Below are positions 42,577-50,061 of a DNA stretch of 64,000 bases, piece after piece. The stretch is taken from NCBI GenBank assembly GCA_047612385.1, contig JBLGAR010000004.1:1-64000 (forward strand), given 5' to 3'. The notes beneath the pieces were generated by a model, which saw nothing but the letters and a program-made list of their open reading frames with translations, was not told the DNA's origin and made no database searches. The stretch is from JBALVT01 sp047612385. Its GTDB lineage: Bacteria > Pseudomonadota > Gammaproteobacteria > Pseudomonadales > Halieaceae. The stretch's first letter is position 1. Each line of letters opens with the position of its first letter. The position numbers were made by a program, and so were the translations under genes.

Positions 42577-43749
42577 ATGAAAATTCTCTACGGCGTACAA
42601 GCCACTGGGCAGGGCCATATCAGCCGAGCTCGCGCCATGGCAAAAGCGTTCCAAGGCTTGGATGTGGAAGTGGATTGGGTTTTTTCTGGCCGCGACAGCA
42701 GCAAACTTTTCGGCATGGATTTATTTGGTCCGTATCACCATTTTAGAGGGCTTACCTTCTACGCCCAGGCGGGAAAGATTGACTACCTACGCACAATTAC
42801 CTTCAATAACCTACCCCGATTTTTGCTTGACGTTAAAAAGCTTGCTGCGGAACTTCACAACTACGACCTCGTAGTCACCGACTTTGAGCCGATAACCGCC
42901 TGGGCCGCTAGATCTGCAGGAGTGCCCACGATAGGCATAGGCCACCAGTACGCTTTTGGCGAAGGCACACCGGTGTCAGGTGACAATTGGATATCGGACT
43001 GCCTACTAAAATATTTCGCTCCTGTGTCTAAGCCTGTCGGTCTACATTGGCACCCCTACGGTGCAAACATATTGCCGCCAATTTTAGACTTACCCAATCT
43101 CGAAGTTCACAGAGATCATTATATAGTGGTTTATCTGCCTTTTGAGGCACAGTCTGAGGTCATAGCCTGGCTACAGCAGTTTCCCATGCAACAGTTCAAA
43201 CTCTACGCAGGCCACTTGGGTTTTGAGAACCACGGGAATGTCGATTGCTTCACCGCGAATACGGAAGGCTTCAAACTTCATCTGCGCGGCGCCCGAGGCG
43301 TAATATGCAACAGCGGTTTCGAACTGATCAGCGAGTGCTTACAGTGGAGAAAGCCCATTTTGGCCAAACCGCTACTGGGGCAAATGGAGCAGCTGTCCAA
43401 CGCGACAGCTCTGGAAGCGTTAGCCTACGCTACCATTGTCCGCTCGCTTAGCCACGACGCCCTGGGCTCATGGCTGCAAACAAGAAATACGACACCGAAC
43501 ATACACTTTCCGGATGTGGCACAGGCATTGGCACTGTGGCTGGAGACGAATTGCCAGGAAAGCATTGAAGATATCGGGCGCGGCCTATGGTCTAGAGTAG
43601 AAAAGGCAAGCGCACAGCATACCGCCTTTACTCAACAGAGACGTTCATTAACTGCCACTGCGGAGCTTGTTCGCCCTCCTGGGTATACTGATAGCGCACC
43701 TTTGAACCGGGAGGAACATTCTCAATCATGGCGTTCTTTGGCTCCTTAA
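42577..43749 (+). CDS. MJ1255-type glycosyltransferase (GT-B, MurG/UGT-like)
   Basis: A 390-residue GT-B enzyme. The N-terminus ILYGVQATGQGHISRA has the G-x-GH motif of MurG and MGDG-synthase-like enzymes. DLVVTDFEPITAWAA, GIGHQYAFG, and the donor-site region GARGVICNSGFELISECLQWRKPILAKPLLGQMEQ near 240-275 are all typical of this family. It is translated one base after PAP2. The last ~40 residues overlap the 3' end of the oppositely oriented gene at 43628-43963 and look like read-through of an older stop. Glycosylation of the diacylglycerol released by PAP2 is an inference. Confidence 0.78.
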   Translation: MKILYGVQATGQGHISRARAMAKAFQGLDVEVDWVFSGRDSSKLFGMDLFGPYHHFRGLTFYAQAGKIDYLRTITFNNLPRFLLDVKKLAAELHNYDLVVTDFEPITAWAARSAGVPTIGIGHQYAFGEGTPVSGDNWISDCLLKYFAPVSKPVGLHWHPYGANILPPILDLPNLEVHRDHYIVVYLPFEAQSEVIAWLQQFPMQQFKLYAGHLGFENHGNVDCFTANTEGFKLHLRGARGVICNSGFELISECLQWRKPILAKPLLGQMEQLSNATALEALAYATIVRSLSHDALGSWLQTRNTTPNIHFPDVAQALALWLETNCQESIEDIGRGLWSRVEKASAQHTAFTQQRRSLTATAELVRPPGYTDSAPLNREEHSQSWRSLAP

Positions 43750-43963
43750 AAGCCACTTTTCCGCGCTCCGCCAGTCGGCAACTATTGCGGCCTGCTCCGT
43801 CCTTGGCAGAATGAAACGATACATAGACATTGGTACCGCGCTGAACGTCGGCGTGATTTTTAACCGTACCCTCAACAATACAACTCTGAGTGGAAGCTGC
43901 TTGGGCACCTAAGCCGAATACCGAAAGTATCAGGACAGATGAAATTCTAGTTATTAATGTCAT
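43628..43963 (-). CDS. Small secreted protein, paralogue B
   Basis: A 111-residue protein with a signal peptide (about 1-22, GAQAAS). The mature part shares the paralogue A pattern: SCIVEGTVKNH, RNSCRLAERGKVAFKEP, PPGSKVRYQY, VSVE end. Both cysteines are conserved between the two. Its last 122 bases overlap the glycosyltransferase 3' end on the opposite strand. A Pho-box-like site lies 60 bases upstream of its start, though oriented the other way. Confidence 0.72.
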   Translation of the reverse strand: MTLITRISSVLILSVFGLGAQAASTQSCIVEGTVKNHADVQRGTNVYVSFHSAKDGAGRNSCRLAERGKVAFKEPKNAMIENVPPGSKVRYQYTQEGEQAPQWQLMNVSVE

Positions 43964-44022
43964 TTTTTAGCTCCTATTGAATCGCCAGACTTTTGGGCCT
44001 GTGTGACTAATAACACGTCGCT

Positions 44023-44040
44023 ATGTCATTTTTTTGTAAC
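44023..44040 (+). promoter_or_regulatory. Pho-box-like direct repeat
   Basis: ATGTCAT-TTTT-TTGTAAC has the 7+4+7 arrangement of a PhoB dimer site. It lies in the divergent gap between paralogue B and the CNB-domain gene. Only one dimer site is visible and its target is unclear. Confidence 0.42.
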
Positions 44041-44096
44041 ATATCTACGCTAAGTCTTTGATTATATTAACTGCATATTGATTCTCGGCGCTATCT

Positions 44097-44129
44097 TTGA
44101 CATATAATTGTCACAAATAATTCATAAAG
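44097..44129 (+). promoter_or_regulatory. Pho-box-like tandem repeats upstream of the CNB gene
   Basis: TTGACAT-ATAA, TTGTCAC-AAAT and AATTCAT-AAAG occur with an 11-base period and point toward the CNB-domain gene, about 140 bases away. The first unit also contains a TTGACA -35-like hexamer, so an ordinary sigma-70 promoter is an alternative reading. Confidence 0.42.
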
Positions 44130-44269
44130 CCGTACGGAGACTCATCATTGTCGAGGTGGATTGAAAACGTCCTTGGGGTAAGGCTGGCGAACAAAAGACC
44201 GGTGCAACTGTGAACTGGTACCAGTTCGCCGTTTGCCCATCGAATGGTCCCCTCTATGCTTGAGTCCCC

Positions 44270-44752
44270 ATGAAACTATTGAGCGTCGAACAGTTTAAGT
44301 TGGTAATGGATCCTTCTGAGTTATCAGCGGGCTCGATTTTTGGCGCACTGCGCCCCGAGGCAACTCAATTTCTACTTGAGGAGGGTAAAATTTTCGAGGT
44401 TATAACCGGCGACCCTGTTTACACATACGGTGATCGTGGTGATCGATTCTATGTCGTGTGCAGCGGCGCAATCAATTTTCTCAAGTACCACAAGGGGGCT
44501 TTTCATAAGGTTCGCACCGCTACGTTTGGTCAGGAAGTGGGGTTTGTTGCGATGATCGACCTCCACAAAGAAGGGGGCAGCGCGATCGCGATGGAAAACA
44601 GCATTGTCCTGCAAATAACCAGCGACCTGTTCCATGAATTGCATCGGACTTTCCCCACAGATTTCGGGCTAATGACGCTCAACCTGGCTAGAGATATGGC
44701 GCGCGTGATTAGTAAGCTAGGAGAAAGGCTGATCGATCAATCGCTCCCTTAG
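44270..44752 (+). CDS. Stand-alone cyclic-nucleotide-binding-domain protein
   Basis: A 160-residue protein consisting of a single CNB fold: beta-roll segments DPVYTYGDRGDRFYVVCSGAINFLK and a FGQEVGFVAMIDLHKEGGSAIAME phosphate-cassette region. A C-terminal helix follows, with no helix-turn-helix or enzymatic domain. The canonical GE-x-ALL...PR-A-A signature is altered (QEVGFVAM, GGSAIA), so nucleotide binding is doubtful. It probably acts through a partner protein. The 518-base upstream stretch shared with paralogue B holds the two Pho-like sites. Confidence 0.75.
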   Translation: MKLLSVEQFKLVMDPSELSAGSIFGALRPEATQFLLEEGKIFEVITGDPVYTYGDRGDRFYVVCSGAINFLKYHKGAFHKVRTATFGQEVGFVAMIDLHKEGGSAIAMENSIVLQITSDLFHELHRTFPTDFGLMTLNLARDMARVISKLGERLIDQSLP

Positions 44753-44826
44753 ACCCGTCATGCAGCCCGGACAAGGGCCGTAGCTTGGGATCTACAGCTG
44801 CGACCTATAGCTACGCTCTACAGTAA

Positions 44827-45378
44827 CTAGGATTTGGATTCCGCATTGAGTCGAGCAGCCAGCAAAAGCGCTGGCAACAACATAGCCCAGATGGCGACCA
44901 TCGTTACCGACCCCCAAAACTGCGATACAAAATCAACATCACTTAACCTCGCTCCTGCCATATAAGATGCGGGCCCGCTAACGGCGCCGATAAGGGCTGC
45001 CAACACCAAACGTTTTTGGAGCGGACTAAAGGCGTGCATAAGAGTCGTCGCCAACACAGGCCACAGACAACTAATCCACAATGGAGCGGCCATTGCAACG
45101 ACAACAGTTGAGTCCGATACGGCGAGAACACCAGTCGAGAAGATCACCTGATCCAGCAAAAAGCCAAATAGCGAAACACCCAGCACAAATCTGGCCTCAA
45201 CGAGGCCTCGACCCATAAATGCAAAGTGTGCAACAAGGTGCAGGGCCGCCATGGCGGGTGCGAGGACTGCCGAATGAGTGTACACAATGGCTAACCAACT
45301 GACGTTAAACAGCATTCCATTCGCCAAAACATGCCCTAATGAGGGTTCACTGTGCTGTGGCATCTGACTGGCGAGCAT
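44827..45378 (-). CDS. DUF2878 inner-membrane protein
   Basis: A 183-residue membrane protein from the ATG at 45378, preceded by GAGGAG; an upstream extension to 45456 is not hydrophobic or conserved. About five to six membrane helices are present (NGMLFNVSWLAIVY, LGVSLFGFLLDQVIF, PLWISCLWPVLATTL and others), matching the DUF2878 pattern. In related bacteria this gene often travels with DUF3833 and cyclopropane-fatty-acid-synthase genes; here the DUF3833 gene is divergent from it and the synthase is absent. Confidence 0.75.
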   Translation of the reverse strand: MLASQMPQHSEPSLGHVLANGMLFNVSWLAIVYTHSAVLAPAMAALHLVAHFAFMGRGLVEARFVLGVSLFGFLLDQVIFSTGVLAVSDSTVVVAMAAPLWISCLWPVLATTLMHAFSPLQKRLVLAALIGAVSGPASYMAGARLSDVDFVSQFWGSVTMVAIWAMLLPALLLAARLNAESKS

Positions 45379-45509
45379 AGCGCAACTCCTCGTGTTTAGA
45401 GATGAATGTACGTGCGTGAGGCGAAACGGATCACCGAGCTGGGCCCGAGTAGACAATCCGCTTCATGTAACGAAGCGTATATAGTTAAAAATTCGGTAAG
45501 GAAATAGCG

Positions 45510-46082
45510 ATGCTCAAAATTCTACCACTATTATTTCTTTTCGCTCTCACAAGCGCTTGCTCACGAATAACCGTACAGGATTACAGGGACTTCCAACCCG
45601 TATTGCTACCTGAAGTGTTCTTCGATGGTTACCTTACGGCGCACGGTATGGTAAAAGATCGTGGGGGAAGAGTAATCAGAACATTCAATGCCGGCATCGA
45701 CGCGTCATGGAAAGATGGAGTAGGCACGCTGGTAGAGGACTTCGTATTTGACGACGGGGAAGCCCAGCAGCGAATATGGACACTCAAAGCCCAGGGCGAC
45801 GGCAGATATACAGGTACGGCTGGAGACGTCATTGGGACGGGACAGCTCGCCTCGTCCGGTAACAGTCTTTTCCTGGACTATGTTCTGAGAATACCCTACG
45901 GAGATTCAACAGTAGATGTTCGAGTAGATGATCGAATGTACCTGATTTCTCCCGATGTATTAATCAATGAATCAAGCTTGAAGAAGTTTGGAGTCAGAGT
46001 TGGCAGTTTGGATCTGGTGATTTTACGTCAGACAGGCGGAGCCCCTAATAAAAACACACAAAGAGATGATCTATGGCTATAG
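45510..46082 (+). CDS. DUF3833 lipoprotein
   Basis: A 190-residue lipoprotein with lipobox LTSAC (Cys17) and the DUF3833 body: FFDGYLTAHGMVKDRGGRV, FDDGEAQQRIW, GTAGDVIGTG and VDDRMYLI. A lipocalin-like beta-barrel is likely. It overlaps the start of the PNPOx-fold gene by ten bases. Function is unknown; relatives occur beside fatty-acid-modifying genes. Confidence 0.85.
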   Translation: MLKILPLLFLFALTSACSRITVQDYRDFQPVLLPEVFFDGYLTAHGMVKDRGGRVIRTFNAGIDASWKDGVGTLVEDFVFDDGEAQQRIWTLKAQGDGRYTGTAGDVIGTGQLASSGNSLFLDYVLRIPYGDSTVDVRVDDRMYLISPDVLINESSLKKFGVRVGSLDLVILRQTGGAPNKNTQRDDLWL

Positions 46083-46519
46083 ACCTTTCAGGCCCCTGGA
46101 AAAAACCACAAATTGACGAATTCCTTATTGGAAACAATCTGCCGGTGAGATTGTCCTGCAATGCTTCCGACGGATTTCCCCGCGTCATTTCCCTGTGGTA
46201 TCAGTACGCAAACGACACACTCTTCTGTGTCACCCATCAATCTTCTAAGTTGATCACTCTTCTAAAAAACAACAATCAGGTAGGGTTCGAAATATCTCCG
46301 AACGAACCACCCTATTTTGGTGTGCGCGGCCAGGGCACGGCGCAGCTTCAACCCCTTGGAGAAAGCCCAATATTGGACGACTTACTGGAAAAGTACGTAG
46401 GTGACACAGACTCGTCGTTCGCACAGTGGCTGATTTCCAGGAAAGCAGAAGAACTCATCATCAGCGTACGCCCTCATCGCCTCTACACCTGGGATTATCG
46501 CGAGAGAATGTCAGGATAG
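46073..46519 (+). CDS. Pyridoxamine-5'-phosphate-oxidase-fold protein
   Basis: A 148-residue split-barrel flavin-type protein: NLPVRLSCNASDGFPRVISLWY, LFCVTHQSSKLITLLKNNNQVGFEIS, and PPYFGVRGQGTAQL follow the PNPOx-like layout. The enzyme PdxH is longer and this lacks its PLP-binding C-terminus, so an F420- or FMN-dependent reductase or a haem-binding relative is more likely. It overlaps the DUF3833 gene by ten bases and converges on folE with a nine-base overlap. Confidence 0.78.
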   Translation: MAIDLSGPWKKPQIDEFLIGNNLPVRLSCNASDGFPRVISLWYQYANDTLFCVTHQSSKLITLLKNNNQVGFEISPNEPPYFGVRGQGTAQLQPLGESPILDDLLEKYVGDTDSSFAQWLISRKAEELIISVRPHRLYTWDYRERMSG

Positions 46520-47191
46520 AAATTCTGCTCGCGTTCTCGCATCTGCCTTAAACTGTCCGCCCAGCGCCGTCGTCTGCGTGGTTGAGTTGGCATCCATCAC
46601 TCCCCGCGCTTTCACACAGTAGTGTGTCGCGCTGATAGTCACCGCCACGTCCTGTGTTCCCAATATTGTCTGCAGCGCAACCTGGATCTGCTGCGTCAAT
46701 CTTTCTTGAACCTGAGGGCGCTGAGAGAAAAACCGCACGATACGATTAATCTTGGACAAGCCAATGATTTTATCACCCGGGATATAAGCCACGTTAGCCC
46801 CACCATCAATGGTAATGAAGTGGTGTTCGCAAGTGCTGACGACGGAGACATCGCTAACTCTGACCATCTCCTCAACACCCATCTTATTTTCAATAGCCGT
46901 TGCTTTGGGAAACTTGGCATAATCGAGGCCGGAAAAAATCTCATCCACGTACATACGGGCGATGCGCTGAGGTGTTTCACACAGGCTGTCATCACTTAAA
47001 TCCAAGCCAAGTGTGTGAGCGATATCGGCGAAGGACTCGCGAATGCGCTCGTACTTCTGATCTCGACTCAAACCATTCGTCACCAGGGGAGTTTCCAGTC
47101 CCGCGGCTATCAATGCATCCCTGACCAAGCGCGCGTCATCCGACATATCGACTACAGGATTAGCGATTGTTTCCATTACGGCTGTGTTCAT
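46511..47191 (-). CDS. folE: GTP cyclohydrolase I
   Basis: A 226-residue enzyme with zinc ligands Cys121 and His124 in CEHH (121-124) and Cys192 in ATHYCVKARG, matching the E. coli spacing. IPGDKIIGLSKINRIVRFFSQRPQVQERLT is the family core. It converts GTP to 7,8-dihydroneopterin triphosphate, the first step of tetrahydrofolate synthesis. A clear AAGGAG site precedes the ATG. Complete zinc ligands mean it is the Zn-dependent type IA enzyme. Confidence 0.95.
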   Translation of the reverse strand: MNTAVMETIANPVVDMSDDARLVRDALIAAGLETPLVTNGLSRDQKYERIRESFADIAHTLGLDLSDDSLCETPQRIARMYVDEIFSGLDYAKFPKATAIENKMGVEEMVRVSDVSVVSTCEHHFITIDGGANVAYIPGDKIIGLSKINRIVRFFSQRPQVQERLTQQIQVALQTILGTQDVAVTISATHYCVKARGVMDANSTTQTTALGGQFKADARTRAEFLS

Positions 47192-47887
47192 AGTACTGCT
47201 CCTTGAATAGGCTTGCGCATTAGGCAGGCTCTGTCTCTAACTGCCCTACTGCACTCATTACATTGGCGAAAAATGGATTCTCAAATAGGGTTGCGCAGAC
47301 TGAGGGTTTCCCAATTGTTGTGACTCCGAGTAATTACGCGAGTGGCGAATGGTCAGATCAGTATTTATGCCCTTTTAATGATTGCGCCCCTGGGACAAGT
47401 CCGGAGCGCTGGAGGCTCTGGCGACAGTCAGAGCATGGATTAGCGACGGTTCGTTGCACCGTTTTAGGAAAGAAAATTGACAAGCAGCAGCGCTATGCCA
47501 AGGCGTGACTATCGCGCTTGAAACGAATAATCTCACAAACTAGACGCGTAATGAGTGTTCTAGCGCCGCATCAAAAGGTCATCTAGTACAATAGCCTCAG
47601 AAAATACCTGACGAATAAGCTTATCGCATAGCGTAGCGTTAAGTAGCTCACGAGTCACGAAAGGTGTGCAGAATATGTCCGAGCGATTAATAGGCACCGA
47701 CTTCAGGCTCCAGGACATCACAGATGGCAATTACTCGTGATGGTAGGTGATTCTGCAAGCCGTTATTGCTTTAACATTGACTCCGATTCCTTTCGAGGGC
47801 ATAACTTCCACTAGCTTGTGTATTCTCTCGGGTACACAGTAGCGAGGTATTGCTGAACACAGGCTGAATCCCTGGAGTTGAATTTGA
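47192..47887. other. Gene-poor 696-bp intergenic region
   Basis: No convincing gene. An 81-codon rightward frame (47263-47508) has no similarity or ribosome site. A 21-codon ATG frame (MSERLIGTDFRLQDITDGNYS, about 47675-47740) stands alone. It may hold folE control elements, a small RNA, or the remains of a lost gene beside the spermidine-synthase-like gene. Confidence 0.5.
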
Positions 47888-48670
47888 ATGAAGTTGTGCG
47901 ATGAAAAAAATCTTGAGCAATCCAGCCCCATTCACCTTGAAGTCGGCGTTAATAACACCATTGCAATTCACGCTAATGAAAAGTTTCGATGGATGCGTTT
48001 CGATAACTCCGGTGTCCAAAGTGTCTGCGATCTGGCCACGCCCTGGCATCCTGTAGCACCTTATTGTTTATCCATGCTGTCTGGCCTGTGCTTACGACCC
48101 GGTCCGAGCAGGGTTCTTAACCTGGGGCTGGGCGGCGGCACGTTTGAGCGATTTTTCAGGGAGAAACTGCCCGACACAACAGTAACGACGGTGGAGCCCT
48201 GCCCTACCGTTGCAAGATTGGCTAAACGCTTTTTCGATTTGTCGGAAGATACTGAAATTATTGAGGATTCCGGCTGGGATTTTGTGAAGTCCTGCCAGGA
48301 GAAGTTCGATATTATTTTTATCGATATGTTCGATGAGAACGGACATTTAGAATGTTTGGGAGATGCAAAATTCTATTCGGACCTGCATCTAATCGTAGCC
48401 CATTCAGGGCTAATCATCATCGACATTGCGCCAGCTGATGAAGACTCACTTTTGGCCATACTTCTGTCTATCAGACCCATCTTCAACCATGTGCAGCTGT
48501 CCACCGAACCGGAGGCAAGCAACATGATTCTTATTTGCTCGAGGGCGCCGTTTCCAGGACTAGCACAGACTCTTATTCTGGCCGAGAAACTGAACAACAC
48601 TTTGGGTATCAATTTTAGCGAAGCGCTTCAAAAGTTTTCTAAACTACCAGCGCCAGTGCAATATCAGTGA
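47888..48670 (+). CDS. Spermidine-synthase-like (SAM-fold) protein
   Basis: A 260-residue Rossmann methyltransferase-fold protein resembling SpeE: VLNLGLGGGTFERFF is the nucleotide motif, TTVEPCPTVARLA follows beta-2, and DIIFIDMFDENG matches the D-(A/S)-x-D catalytic strand region of aminopropyltransferases. The usual polyamine-binding residues near the N-terminus are not evident and the C-terminus is diverged. Spermidine synthase activity is uncertain; no SpeD gene is nearby. Confidence 0.72.
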   Translation: MKLCDEKNLEQSSPIHLEVGVNNTIAIHANEKFRWMRFDNSGVQSVCDLATPWHPVAPYCLSMLSGLCLRPGPSRVLNLGLGGGTFERFFREKLPDTTVTTVEPCPTVARLAKRFFDLSEDTEIIEDSGWDFVKSCQEKFDIIFIDMFDENGHLECLGDAKFYSDLHLIVAHSGLIIIDIAPADEDSLLAILLSIRPIFNHVQLSTEPEASNMILICSRAPFPGLAQTLILAEKLNNTLGINFSEALQKFSKLPAPVQYQ

Positions 48671-48701
48671 TTCTACTCGGCGCTGAGGCACATGTCTCCA
48701 G

Positions 48702-50051
48702 CTAGCCCAAAAGCTTGCTCACGGATTTCGAAACCGATATTTTACCTTTTTCAAAATAGGCCTCGTGATTAACTTCAATTTTACCCAGATCATAAAGGTA
48801 ATTTACCATGATGCCGCCCGACTGATGACGCCCCTTAACCGACATATCGGCGGCTCCATGCAAACGGTGCAAACTCGCACCATTGCCGAGGTGAAATCTC
48901 GCTACAGGGTCCTTAGCCAGCTCTCCCGACTTTTCTTTTAACAGATAATGAGTACATAATCTGATTAGCGCTTCATACACGTTACTCTCTACAACCTGAC
49001 CAATAGGCTCGATCACCTTGGCCGCCATGTTCTCGTCTACCAACTTCGATAAATCCGCATTCAACAGCCATTTTCTAAAACCCGGTACCGGTGACAAGGT
49101 TACGAAGGTTTTGAGCTCTGGGATTTCTTTCTTCAACTCCTCCACAACGTTTTTGATCAGGAAATTGCCAAAACTAACACCGGACAAACCGGGGTGACAA
49201 TTGCTAATTGAATAAAACACGACCGTATTCACCTTGGCCTTATCAGGCATTCCCCTGTCCTGCACAAGCAAAGGCGCTATCGCATCAGGAAGCTCGCTGG
49301 TAAATGCGATTTCCACAAACACCAGCGGGTCATTTTCCAGGGCGGGATGAAAGAACGCGAAGCAGCGTCTGTCTTCACGCAGACGATTGCGTAAATCATC
49401 CCAGCCGTTAATTTCATGAACCGCCTCATAGGCGATAATTTTTTCCAGAACCATAGCGGGTGATGACCAATCTATACGGCGCATTTCCAGAAAGCCCTTA
49501 TTAAACCAGGAAATAAACAAGTGTTTCAAATCAGAATCAACTCCGCGCAAATCTGGATTGGCGCGCAATACCTCCAACAAGTGGCCTCGCATGATTACCA
49601 GCGAGCGGGTGCCACCAGGTGCCATATTGATTCGGCGAAACAGTTTCTGTCGAGGTGCTTCTACCCTGCGCGCAATAGACAGCAAGTTCTCCAGATTGCT
49701 GTCCTGACGATACTCATCCGCGGCGCGAATAATTGCGCCACTATCAACATCGAAATCTTCTGCAAGCCGTCTAAAAAAAGCCAAGCGTTCTTCAGCTTCC
49801 AGGTGGAGGTAGCTTTGCGTGATGTCTCCAGCCAGCGCTAACCCCGAAGCTTCGCCCCGATGGTCTTTTAAGTCCCTGCACATGACCACCAGGTTATCCA
49901 CCGGACGGGCCTTCGATGACAGCGGCAATTTCCTTTTGGCGAGGAGATCTCTCCCCACCTCAATAACAGAACTGAGTCTGCGCTCCAAATTACTCATTGA
50001 ACCCGTGAAACCTTCCAGTGGACTGTCCGTATCGTGTTTTCCCGTTGACAT
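48702..50051 (-). CDS. Malonyl-CoA decarboxylase
   Basis: A 449-residue member of the eukaryote/rhizobial-type MCD family. The N-terminal helical domain (about 20-180) is followed by the GNAT-like catalytic domain: HEINGWDDLRNRL, RRCFAFFHPALENDPLVFVEIAFT, VFYSISNCHPGLSGVSFGNFLIK and TFVTLSPVPGFRKWL. The Ser in NCHPGLSG and the conserved HLGNGASLHR late in the protein are family marks. It converts malonyl-CoA to acetyl-CoA. It follows the TAXI-type gene by ten bases. The MatB-like synthetase at 21.8 kb would supply its substrate. Confidence 0.9.
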   Translation of the reverse strand: MSTGKHDTDSPLEGFTGSMSNLERRLSSVIEVGRDLLAKRKLPLSSKARPVDNLVVMCRDLKDHRGEASGLALAGDITQSYLHLEAEERLAFFRRLAEDFDVDSGAIIRAADEYRQDSNLENLLSIARRVEAPRQKLFRRINMAPGGTRSLVIMRGHLLEVLRANPDLRGVDSDLKHLFISWFNKGFLEMRRIDWSSPAMVLEKIIAYEAVHEINGWDDLRNRLREDRRCFAFFHPALENDPLVFVEIAFTSELPDAIAPLLVQDRGMPDKAKVNTVVFYSISNCHPGLSGVSFGNFLIKNVVEELKKEIPELKTFVTLSPVPGFRKWLLNADLSKLVDENMAAKVIEPIGQVVESNVYEALIRLCTHYLLKEKSGELAKDPVARFHLGNGASLHRLHGAADMSVKGRHQSGGIMVNYLYDLGKIEVNHEAYFEKGKISVSKSVSKLLG

Positions 50052-50061
50052 ATTTGTGGTC

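Noticed and set aside
44097..44125. TTGACA plus a downstream AT-rich hexamer as a plain sigma-70 promoter
   Set aside because: Kept only as an alternative; the three-unit 11-base period fits a Pho-box reading better and the -10 match is weak.
47263..47508. Rightward 81-codon frame after folE
   Set aside because: No ribosome site, no recognisable motif, and unusual composition; I treat the region as non-coding.
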